In this document: positions 43,549 to 52,200 of the stretch, piece after piece
How the letters are laid out: each line of letters starts with the position of its first letter
Numbering within the stretch: the stretch's first letter is position 1
From: Hyalangium versicolor
Lineage (GTDB): Bacteria; Myxococcota; Myxococcia; Myxococcales; Myxococcaceae
DNA length: 64,000 bases
Direction of reading: 5' to 3'
Assembly: GCF_020103695.1 (NCBI RefSeq)
Contig: NZ_JAHXBF010000009.1
Location: 310,001-374,000, forward strand
Program-made: the position numbers and the translations under genes
The notes under the pieces: generated by a model
What the model was told of the DNA's origin: nothing
What the model saw: the letters and a program-made list of their open reading frames with translations, nothing else
Database searches by the model: none

Positions 43549-45093
43549 ATGGATGCCCAGGGCCTGCATATTTCGACGACCCCCCGCGAAGGCGACCCCA
43601 TCGTCCGTGCGGACCGACCGGACCCGTGCATCGTCGTGCTCTTCGGAGCCACGGGGGACCTGGCCCAGCGCAAGCTGTTCCCCGCCCTCTTCGAGTTGGC
43701 GCGCGCCGGGCTGCTGCCAGAGCAGTTCGCACTGGTGGCCTTCAGCCGCTCCTCGCACGACGACACCGCCTTCCGCGCCCAGGTGAAGGAAGGCCTGCAG
43801 AAGTTCGCTCGCACCCAGCCCCTGGACGAGGCCACCTGGGAGCGCTTCTCCTCTCGGCTCGAGTGCATCGCCGGGAACTATGACGACCCGGCGGCCTTCG
43901 CCAAGCTGCGCGAGCGGCTGGAGGCGGCTGAGAAGCGCTTCGGCACCCAGGGCAACCAGCTCTACTACCTGGCCACGCCGGCCTCGACCTTCCCCACACT
44001 GCTGCGCCGTCTGGCCGAGGCAAAGCTGCTGCCCCGCGAGGAACAGCCCGGCCAGAAGCCCTGGCGGCGGCTCGTCATTGAGAAGCCCTTTGGCCATGAC
44101 CTGGAGTCTGCGAAGGAGCTGAACCGCAACCTGGCCTCGGTGTTGGACGAGCGGCAGATCTTCCGCATCGACCACTACCTGGGGAAGGAGACGGTGCAGA
44201 ACATCCTCGTCTTCCGCTTCGCCAACCTCATCTTCGAGCCGCTGTGGAATCGCAACTACATCGACCACGTGGAGATCACGGCGGCGGAGAAGCTGGGGAT
44301 GGAGGGGGGCCGCGGCGGCTTCTATGACGAGACGGGCGTCATCCGCGACATGGTGCAGAACCACCTGATGCAGGTGTTGGCGCTGTGCGCGATGGAGCCG
44401 CCCACGTCCTTCGGCGCGGAGGACATCCGGGACGAGAAGAACAAGGTGTTCCGCGCGCTGCGCTCGCTGGATGGGAGCGAGGTGGCCACGCACGTGGTGG
44501 CGGGGCAGTACCGCGGCTACCGCGATGAGCAGGGCGTGAAGAAGAACTCGCGCACGCCCACCTACGTGGCCATGAAGATGAACGTGGACAACTGGCGGTG
44601 GCAGGGCGTGCCCTTCTACCTGCGCGCGGGCAAGCAACTGGCCACGCGGCTGACGGAGGTGTCCATCCACTTCAAGCCGGTGCCCATCAGCCTGTTCAGC
44701 ACCAGTGAGGCGTGCCAGCGGCTGCAACCCAACGTGCTGCGGCTGCGCATCCAGCCCCAGGAGGGCATCGCGCTCTCCTTCGAGTCCAAGGTGCCCGGAG
44801 AGGACGTGAGCATCGCGGGTGTCACCATGGACTTCACCTATAAGGAGGCGTTCGCCAAGCCCGTGCCCGAGGCTTACGAGCGCCTGCTGCTGGACTGCAT
44901 GCGAGGCAACGCCACCCTGTTCGCGCGCAAGGACAGCGTGGAGCAGGCGTGGGCCTACGTCACGCCCATCCTCCAGGCGCTGGAGTCCGGCGAGGGCGGG
45001 AGCATCCACGAGTACGCCCCTGGGAGCTCGGGGCCGGATGGGGCCACGGCGTTGCTGGCGAAGGATGGCCGGCGGTGGACGGAGCTCAAATGA
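43549..45093 (+). CDS. zwf: Glucose-6-phosphate 1-dehydrogenase
   Basis: A 514-residue enzyme of normal length. It oxidises glucose 6-phosphate to 6-phosphogluconolactone with NADP. The cofactor site is VVLFGATGDLAQRKLFPAL, and the substrate site is RIDHYLGKETVQN, with the conserved His and Lys, at about residue 206. The C-terminal half contains the typical RAGKQLATRLTEV and WAYVTPILQALE segments. It is the first gene of zwf-pgl-gnd, the complete oxidative pentose phosphate branch. The ATG at 43549 follows GGAGAGAG; an in-frame TTG at 43534 is less likely. Its TGA overlaps the pgl ATG by four bases. Confidence 0.97.
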   Translation: MDAQGLHISTTPREGDPIVRADRPDPCIVVLFGATGDLAQRKLFPALFELARAGLLPEQFALVAFSRSSHDDTAFRAQVKEGLQKFARTQPLDEATWERFSSRLECIAGNYDDPAAFAKLRERLEAAEKRFGTQGNQLYYLATPASTFPTLLRRLAEAKLLPREEQPGQKPWRRLVIEKPFGHDLESAKELNRNLASVLDERQIFRIDHYLGKETVQNILVFRFANLIFEPLWNRNYIDHVEITAAEKLGMEGGRGGFYDETGVIRDMVQNHLMQVLALCAMEPPTSFGAEDIRDEKNKVFRALRSLDGSEVATHVVAGQYRGYRDEQGVKKNSRTPTYVAMKMNVDNWRWQGVPFYLRAGKQLATRLTEVSIHFKPVPISLFSTSEACQRLQPNVLRLRIQPQEGIALSFESKVPGEDVSIAGVTMDFTYKEAFAKPVPEAYERLLLDCMRGNATLFARKDSVEQAWAYVTPILQALESGEGGSIHEYAPGSSGPDGATALLAKDGRRWTELK

Positions 45094-45758
45094 GCCGGCC
45101 CGTACCGATCGTCGTGGAGCCGAACGCGCTGGCTCCGAAGGCGGCGGAGTGGATCGCGGAGGCGCTCCGGCAGGGGCTCGCAGGTGGTGGCAGGGCCAGC
45201 ATCGCGCTCTCGGGTGGGAAGACGACGGGCCCCATCTACCGGGCGCTGGCGGGCATGGACCTGCCGTGGGAGCGGGTGGACTTCTACTTCGCCGACGAGC
45301 GATGCGTGCCTCCGGATCATCCGGACAGCAACTACCTGCTGGCGGAGCAGACGCTCCTGCGGTCCGTGAAGGCGAAGCCCGAGCAGGTGTTCCGCATGGA
45401 GGGTGAGCGCCAGGACCGGGAAGGGGCCGCAAAGGACTACGAGGCCCGGCTGCCTCCGGTACTGGACGTGGTGGTGCTGGGCATGGGGGAGGATGGACAT
45501 ACGGCCTCCCTGTTCCCGGGCACCGCGGCGGTGGAGGAACGGGAGCGGCGCGTGCTGGCGGTGGTGGGGCCCAAGCCTCCACCGTGGCGGCTGACGCTCA
45601 CGCTGCCGGTGCTGAACGGAGCGCGGAAGGTGCTGTTCGTGGTGGCCGGTGCGGGCAAGCAGGAGGCCCTGAAGCGGGTGCGCTCGGGCGAGAACCTGCC
45701 CTCGGCACGGGTGACGAACGCGGTGTGGATGTTGGATCGAGCGGCGGCAGGGCAGTGA
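45090..45758 (+). CDS. pgl: 6-phosphogluconolactonase
   Basis: A 222-residue lactonase of the NagB/DevB-like family that hydrolyses 6-phosphogluconolactone to 6-phosphogluconate. Family motifs are IALSGGKTTGPIYRAL (phosphate binding), VDFYFADERCVPPDHPDSNY and VVLGMGEDGHTASLFPG. The start ATG overlaps the zwf stop (ATGA), so translation is coupled and the unstable lactone product is passed to an enzyme made in equal amounts. Downstream, gnd follows after 46 bases. Confidence 0.95.
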   Translation: MSRPVPIVVEPNALAPKAAEWIAEALRQGLAGGGRASIALSGGKTTGPIYRALAGMDLPWERVDFYFADERCVPPDHPDSNYLLAEQTLLRSVKAKPEQVFRMEGERQDREGAAKDYEARLPPVLDVVVLGMGEDGHTASLFPGTAAVEERERRVLAVVGPKPPPWRLTLTLPVLNGARKVLFVVAGAGKQEALKRVRSGENLPSARVTNAVWMLDRAAAGQ

Positions 45759-45804
45759 AGGTGACGCGGCTCCGCGCTCAGGGCGGAGCCCTCAGGAGGA
45801 CCGT

Positions 45805-47238
45805 ATGAGCGCAGCAACGAATCCCCCGGGTCAGTTCCAGTTCGGCGTGGTGGGGATGGGAGTGATGGGCGCGAGCATCGCGCTCAACATCGCGGACCGT
45901 GGCTTCAAGGTGGCCGCGTGGGATCGGCATCCGGAGAAGATCGACGCCATCCACGCAAAGGAGGGCCACCCGGAGATGAAGGGCACGGGCTCGCTGGCGG
46001 AGTTCGTGCAGATGCTCGAGCGGCCGCGCCGCATCCTGCTCATGGTGACGGCGGGCGCGCCGGTGGATCAGATGATGGACCAACTGGCGCCGCTGCTGTC
46101 GCCGGGGGACGTGCTGATCGACGGCGGCAACTCGTGGTTCCACGACACGCAGCGCCGCGAGAAGGCGTTCCGGGAGAAGGGCCTGCACTTCATCGGCATG
46201 GGCGTGTCGGGCGGTGAGGAGGGGGCTCGGCACGGTCCGTCGCTGATGCCGGGTGGACCGAAGGAGGCGTACGCGATCATCCGCCCGGTGGTGGAGGCCA
46301 TCGCCGCGCGAGCCGAGTCAGGCTTGTGCGTCACCCACGTGGGCCCGGATGGCGCGGGGCACTTCGTGAAGATGGTGCACAACGGCATCGAGTACGCGGA
46401 CATGCAGTTGCTGGCGGAGACGTACGACGTGCTGCGCCGCGGGCTGGGGCTGACGGCGGACGGACTGGCGGACCTGTTCGAGAAGTGGAACCAGGGCATC
46501 GCCGAGTCCTTCCTGCTGGAGACCACCATCAAGGTGCTGCGCAAGAAGGACGCGGAGACGGGCAAGCCGCTGGTGGACCTGGTGCTGGACAAGGCGGGGC
46601 AGAAGGGCACGGGCAAGTGGACGGTGCAGGTGTCGCTGGACCTGGGCATCCCGGTGCCGTCCATCGCCTCGGCGCTGGATGCGCGCAACCTGTCGGCGAT
46701 GAAGGACGAGCGCGTGGCGGCCAGCGCGAAGCTGCCGGCTCCGCAGTTGGCGCTCACGGACGAGGAGAAGACGAACCTGGCCTCCTGGGCGCACGACGCG
46801 CTCTACGCGGCGCGTGTGGTGACATACGCGCAGGGCCTGCGGCTCATCCAGGCGGCCTCGAAGGAGTACAACTGGAACGTGTCGCTGGCGGAGATGGCGC
46901 GCATCTGGCGAGGCGGCTGCATCATCCGCGCGAAGCTGCTCAGCCCGCTGCGTGAGGCCTTCACCCAGCAGCCGGACTTGCCGAACCTGGTGGTGTCGGA
47001 CGCGTTCGCTCCGGTGCTGACGAAGCTGGCGCCGGCGTGGCGGCGGCTGGTGGGCACGGCGGCGCGGCTGGGCATCCCCGTGCCGGTGTTCTCCTCGAGC
47101 CTCGCGTACCTGGACAGCTATCGCAGCCCCGAGCTGCCGCAGAACCTCACCCAGGCCCAGCGCGACCTCTTCGGCGCCCACACCTACCAGCGCCGCGACA
47201 AGCCCGAGGCCGGCTTCGTCCACTCCGACTGGAGCTGA
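45805..47238 (+). CDS. gnd: 6-phosphogluconate dehydrogenase (decarboxylating)
   Basis: A 477-residue enzyme of the long (about 470) form. The N-terminal Rossmann motif is VVGMGVMGASIALNIADRGF, followed by the signature stretch VSGGEEGARHGPSLMPGG and the catalytic Lys/Asn region KMVHNGIEYADMQ. The C-terminal part holds QKGTGKWTVQVSLDLGIPVP and the substrate-binding RDLFGAHTYQRRD, both typical of Gnd. It converts 6-phosphogluconate to ribulose 5-phosphate plus CO2 and NADPH. AGGAGG precedes the ATG. It is the last gene of the zwf-pgl-gnd operon and is followed by a hairpin. Confidence 0.97.
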   Translation: MSAATNPPGQFQFGVVGMGVMGASIALNIADRGFKVAAWDRHPEKIDAIHAKEGHPEMKGTGSLAEFVQMLERPRRILLMVTAGAPVDQMMDQLAPLLSPGDVLIDGGNSWFHDTQRREKAFREKGLHFIGMGVSGGEEGARHGPSLMPGGPKEAYAIIRPVVEAIAARAESGLCVTHVGPDGAGHFVKMVHNGIEYADMQLLAETYDVLRRGLGLTADGLADLFEKWNQGIAESFLLETTIKVLRKKDAETGKPLVDLVLDKAGQKGTGKWTVQVSLDLGIPVPSIASALDARNLSAMKDERVAASAKLPAPQLALTDEEKTNLASWAHDALYAARVVTYAQGLRLIQAASKEYNWNVSLAEMARIWRGGCIIRAKLLSPLREAFTQQPDLPNLVVSDAFAPVLTKLAPAWRRLVGTAARLGIPVPVFSSSLAYLDSYRSPELPQNLTQAQRDLFGAHTYQRRDKPEAGFVHSDWS

Positions 47239-47263
47239 GACGGCAGCGGATGTGACGGGCTCA

Positions 47264-47299
47264 CCTCGGGAGCATCCACACAATTGGATGCCCCTGAGG
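47264..47299. terminator. Hairpin after gnd
   Basis: CCTCGGGAGCATCC pairs with GGATGCCCCTGAGG across a nine-base loop, with one wobble and one mismatch in a 14-base stem. It lies 26 bases after the gnd stop and has no T-run. It probably separates the pentose phosphate operon from the ATPase gene. Confidence 0.45.
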
Positions 47300-47366
47300 G
47301 GTCCGTTATGCTCCGCGCCCACTCGCCACGCGGGCACTCCCTCCGCACGTAGGAAACGCTCCGGTC

Positions 47367-48452
47367 ATGCAACCGCTCAAGACGCTGACCCTCTCGGGCT
47401 ATAAGTCCATCCGCTCGATAGAGAGACTGGAGCTGCGCCCCCTCAACGTCCTCATCGGTGCCAATAGCGCGGGCAAGAGCAACTTCATCTCCTTCTTCAA
47501 GCTGCTGCACGAGCTGATTGGGGGACACCTCCAACTCCATGTGGCCCAGCAAGGGGGCCCAGACGCCCTCTTGCATTTCGGACGACGAGCGACCTCCCGG
47601 CTCGAAGCGACACTGCAATTTGGCCAGACCAGCTACTCCTTCGAACTGACTCCCACCGTCGACAATCGTCTCATCTTCGCCTACGAGACCAGCATCCACA
47701 TGACGCAAGGTGCCGCGGGGACCGGTCCTGCGGGCCATGCCGAGAGCGCGACCTTCAGTCGCTCCAGCAGCCATCACCCGATGATGGCTTCCCAGGTCTC
47801 AGCAGCCATCCAGAGCTGGCGGGTCTACCATTTCCACGACACCAGTGAGGCTGCCAACGTCAAGCGCGTCGGCGCCATCAACGACAACCTCTTCCTGAGG
47901 GCGGACGCGGGCAATCTGGCCGCCTTCCTCTACCGCCTCAAAACAGAGAGCCCGGCCGAATATGGGCGGATCCGGGATTGCATCCGGCTCGTCATGCCGA
48001 GCTTCGATGACTTCCTCCTCCGCCCATCGCCACTGGAGCCCCACTCCATTGCCCTGGAGTGGCGAGAGCAGGGCTCCGACTACCCCTTCCTGGCCCATCA
48101 CCTCTCCGATGGAAGCCTGCGCTTCATCTGCCTGGCGACGCTCCTGCTACAGCCCACCCTTCCGTCCACCGTGCTGATCGATGAACCGGAGCTGGGGTTG
48201 CACCCCTACGCCATCCAGATGCTGGCCTCGCTGCTGCGGAGTGCCTCCACCCGGACCCAGCTCATCATCGCCACCCAGTCCGTGCTCCTCATCGACCAGC
48301 TCGAACTGGAAGACCTGATCGTCGTGGAACGCTCCGGCGGCGCATCGACCTTCAAGCGCCTCCAGCGCGCGGAGTTCGAGCACTGGCTGGAGGACTACAG
48401 CCTGGGCGAGATGTGGACGAAGAACATCTTCGGAGGACGCCCCACCCGATGA
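47367..48452 (+). CDS. OLD-like AAA/ABC ATPase (AAA_21 type), probable defence ATPase
   Basis: A 361-residue ATPase of the OLD/AAA_21 branch of ABC ATPases. It opens with TLSGYKSIRSIERLELRPLNVLIG, the usual start of the group, and Walker A is GANSAGKSNF. The signature region is LSDGSLRFICLATLLLQP, Walker B is TVLIDEPELGLHP, and the H-loop-like TQSVLLID follows. It is short, with no fused TOPRIM nuclease domain. Its stop overlaps the start of the DUF4276 gene by four bases (ATGA), so the ATPase and DUF4276 act together. Split ATPase/TOPRIM-like pairs of this kind are characteristic of anti-phage modules such as PARIS. Confidence 0.88.
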   Translation: MQPLKTLTLSGYKSIRSIERLELRPLNVLIGANSAGKSNFISFFKLLHELIGGHLQLHVAQQGGPDALLHFGRRATSRLEATLQFGQTSYSFELTPTVDNRLIFAYETSIHMTQGAAGTGPAGHAESATFSRSSSHHPMMASQVSAAIQSWRVYHFHDTSEAANVKRVGAINDNLFLRADAGNLAAFLYRLKTESPAEYGRIRDCIRLVMPSFDDFLLRPSPLEPHSIALEWREQGSDYPFLAHHLSDGSLRFICLATLLLQPTLPSTVLIDEPELGLHPYAIQMLASLLRSASTRTQLIIATQSVLLIDQLELEDLIVVERSGGASTFKRLQRAEFEHWLEDYSLGEMWTKNIFGGRPTR

Positions 48453-49114
48453 TCCGGCTGAACATCATCGTGGAGGGCCCCACCGAGGAGACCTTTGTTC
48501 GCGACCTGCTGGCCCCGCACCTGGGCCAGCATCAGGTCTTCGCGAGCGCTCGGAGCGCGGAGACTGGACGCCGCAAGGGTCATATCTTCCGTGGAGGAGT
48601 CGTCCGTTACCAGAAGGTCCGGAAGGACATCGAAGGGTGGCTGAAGCAGGACGCAGGAGCGCTCGTGTCGACCATGTTCGACTACTACGCACTCCCACAG
48701 GACTTCCCAAGCCCTGCAGCACCTCGAGGGAGTCTCCCCATCCATGAGTGGGTGGCGCAGCTCGAGCAATCCCTGTCCGCAGACATCAACAACAGTCGCT
48801 TCATTCCGTATATCCAGCTCCACGAATTCGAGGCGCTCCTCTTCAGCGACGTAGAGAAGACGGGCTCCGCGCTGGGCGCCACGGCCCAGCAGGTCGAGCA
48901 ACTGCGCTTCATCCGCAGCGCCTTCGAGACGCCTGAGCACATCAACGACTCCCCTGAGACGGCTCCTTCCAAGCGCCTGCTCCAACTCTTTCCCGGTTAC
49001 GACAAACCCGCCTTCGGTTCGTTGGCGCTGGGACGGATTGGACTGACCGCCATTCGCCAGACGTGTCCGCACTTCGCGGAATGGCTGAGCCGCCTGGAAG
49101 CACTCTCCCACTGA
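48449..49114 (+). CDS. DUF4276 protein partnered with the OLD-like ATPase
   Basis: A 221-residue protein of the DUF4276 family. It opens NIIVEGPTEETFVRDLLAPHL, in which Val-Glu-Gly-x-Thr-Glu resembles the first acidic motif of TOPRIM-like nuclease domains. A central MFDYYALPQDFP supplies Asp residues that could be the second motif, and QLHEFEALLFSD is the most conserved block of the family. I infer a metal-dependent nuclease or effector activity controlled by the ATPase; this is not demonstrated. The gene is translationally coupled to the ATPase and lies 104 bases before the NACHT gene's likely start, in the same orientation. Confidence 0.85.
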   Translation: MIRLNIIVEGPTEETFVRDLLAPHLGQHQVFASARSAETGRRKGHIFRGGVVRYQKVRKDIEGWLKQDAGALVSTMFDYYALPQDFPSPAAPRGSLPIHEWVAQLEQSLSADINNSRFIPYIQLHEFEALLFSDVEKTGSALGATAQQVEQLRFIRSAFETPEHINDSPETAPSKRLLQLFPGYDKPAFGSLALGRIGLTAIRQTCPHFAEWLSRLEALSH

Positions 49115-49218
49115 AGCTGCAGCTCCCCTTGGGGGACTCCCCAGGCATCGCAGCACCGGGGGTGTGATAGAGGAGTTCGCTACGCTGAGTGCCCTGCGAA
49201 TGCTACCGGAGCTGTTCG

Positions 49219-52200
49219 ATGCGGAGCGCCAAAGCCATCGCGGATGATCTGCCAGTCCCGGAGCCGGTTCCTCACTTTCAGCGCGTCCCGGGCCGGCCCA
49301 TCGTCCTGAAGGACCTGGAGCGGCTCGGCACGCAGAAGAGCGCGCCCGCCTCCCGGGCCAAGACAGCCGACGCACTCCGGGTGCTCATATCCTGGGCCGC
49401 CCACCGCGCCGGGCCGCCGTTCTTCGCCTTGTTGGGAGAGTACGGCAGCGGCAAGACCGCCACCCTCAAGGCATTCACCCTCCACCTGTTGAGGAAGCGT
49501 CAGGACGATCCCACCCTGCCGCTCCCCATCTACGTGGATCTCCGCCTCTACGTCGGCGAGACGCCAGAGACCGTCCCCACCATCGAAGAGCTGCTCGACC
49601 AGGTGCTCCAGCGAAGCGGGAGGGTGCGCGAGCGCGTCAGTGCCCAGGAGGTACTGCGGCTCGTGCGCGAAGAGGGAGCCATCCTCCTCTTCGATGGACT
49701 GGACGAGAAGCTCGTCCATCTGTCCCCGGAGCGGGCCCGTGCCTTCATCCGCACCCTCTGGGACGTCCTGCCCGATGCCGCGAAGGACGGAGATTCGCAT
49801 CCAGAGGAAAGACACCGGGGCAAGCTCCTCATCTCCTGCCGCACCCACGCCTTCCGGGACCCGCGAGGCCAGACCCTGCTTCTCGCGGGCGCTGAGCGGA
49901 AGACGAGCGGCTCTGGCCGGTTCCCCGGCCTCTCCTTGCTGCCCTTCAACGAGAACCAGATCCGCAACCATCTGTTCTTGTTCCTCGGTGATGCGAAGCG
50001 GGGGGCCGCAGCATTCGAGCAGATCTCCTCCATCCTTGATCTCGAGGAACTCGCATCGCGGCCGTACCTGCTCCACCTCATCAGCGGCCTCCTCGGAGAG
50101 TGGGAGAAGTTCCAGACCCAGGGCGGCGAGGTGGATTCGGCGCGGCTGTACGACTTCATCGTCCGCGCGTGGCTGAGCCGGGATGAGGGGAAGCACCAGC
50201 TTGCTCCGGACCACAAGCGCCGCCTCATGGAAGATCTGGCCGCCGCGCTCAAGCTGGAGCGCACCCTGTGGTGGAACGCGGATCGCCTGGAGGGATGGCT
50301 CGACACGTACCTCGAGAACAACCCATCCCTCGCCGAGGCCTGCGTGCACAAGGACCGGACGGTCCTCCAGGCGGATCTGCGCACCGCCACCTTCCTGGTG
50401 CGGCCCACCCCGGGCACGAAGTACTTCCGCTTCGCCCACCCTTCTCTGCAGGACTACTTCCTCGCCTCCTACCTCGCACGCGCTCTCATCGAGGGCCGGA
50501 CAGAGCGCTGGGCGGCTCTGCCGAACCTCTCCTGGGGGACGTTTGCGTTCCTGGGCGAGATGCTGGCAGTCGATCCGCAACAACCCACGGCCCTGCGCAC
50601 GTTGGAAGCCATTCTGGGCGGAGAGACGGTGAGCGCCGCCAGGCTGGCCTTCCGCTACTGGCTGGTCGCACTCGAAGAAGGATGGCCCACTCCTGCACCC
50701 ACGCGGGTGAAGCTCGCGGGCGCGAACCTGGCGGGATGGAACATCCACGGCGCGGACCCCGCGCGACCGCTCTCCCTGGCTGGAGCGGATCTCTCGGGCG
50801 CTCGGCTCCACCGCGCCCGCCTGGACGATGTGGACCTCACCGAGGCCCTCCTGGACGGCGCGCAGGCACGACAGGCCCTGTTCATGAACGTGACAGCTCC
50901 CCGCGCCAGCCTCCGGGAGGCCGATCTCCAGGGAGTGAAGTGGCACGAGGGCTCGCTGGAAGACGCCAACCTCCTGGGAACTCGCTTGCACGGAGGCCAA
51001 TGGATCCGGACGAAGCTCGCCGAGGCCCGCCTTCCCGAGGATTGGGAGCCCCGAGCGGCGGCCGTGAGGGACGGCCCCACTCCCTCGCCAGGCCCGGGTG
51101 TTTCACTCACCCTGGACCTGGGCCACGCAGAGCATGTCCGCACCTGCGCCTGGAGTCCCGATGGCCGGCGTCTGCTCTCCGGCTCCGAAGACCACTCCCT
51201 CAAGATATGGGACGCCGCCTCGGGACAATGCCTGCTCACCCTCTCGGGACATGCCTTCGCGGTTCTGGACTGCGCCTGGAGTCCCGACAGCCGGCGCATC
51301 CTCTCCGGCTCCTACGACAAGACCCTCAAGGTGTGGGACGCCTCCTCGGGCCAGTGCCTGCTCACCCTCTCGGGCCATGACGGCGCGGTCAAGACGTGCG
51401 CTTGGAGTCCCGACGGCCGGTACCTGCTCGCCGGCTGCGCCGAAAAGAGCCTCGTGGACGTGCTCAACGGCGTCGAAGAAACCACCCTCAAGGTGTGGGA
51501 CGCCTCCTCGGGTCAGTGCCTGCTCACCCTCTCCGGACACAAAGCCGCCGTCGTCTCCTGCGCCTGGAGTCCCGACGGCCAGCGCCTGCTCTCCGGCTCG
51601 GATGACTTCACCCTCAAGGTGTGGGACGCCTCCTCGGGCCGATGCCTGCGTACTCTCTCCGGACATACCTACTCAGTCGATGACTGCGCCTGGAGTCCCG
51701 ACGGACAGCGCCTGCTCTCCGGCTCTGGAGACGGCACCCTCAAGGTGTGGGACGCCTCCTCGGGACAGTGCCTGCGCACCCTCTCCGGACATGACGGCGG
51801 AGTCGGTGCCTGCGCCTGGAGCCCCGACGGTCAGCGACTGCTCTCCAGCGGCCCCGAAGACGGCTTCCTCAAGATATGGGACGCCTCCTCGGGAGAATGC
51901 CTGCGCACCCTCTCCGGACATTCCTCCTATGTCGACGCGTGTGCCTGGAGCCCCGACGGCCGGCACCTGCTCTCCGGCTCCTTCGACACGTCCCTCCGGG
52001 TGTGGGACGCCTCCTCGGGACAATGCCTGCTCGTCCTCCCCGGACATGCGGATTGGCTCCTCGCCTGCGCCTGGAGTCCCGACGGCCAGCGCCTGCTCTC
52101 AGGCTCCCTCTCTGGCTCCCTCAAGGTATGGGACACCTGCTCGGGCCGATGCCTGCTCACCCTCTCTGAGCATGAATCCTGGGTCCTCGCCTGCGCCTGG

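Noticed and set aside
43327..45582. 751-codon minus-strand frame opposite zwf and pgl
   Set aside because: The plus strand encodes two well-matched enzymes with coupled starts; the opposite frame is Pro/Arg/His-rich noise.
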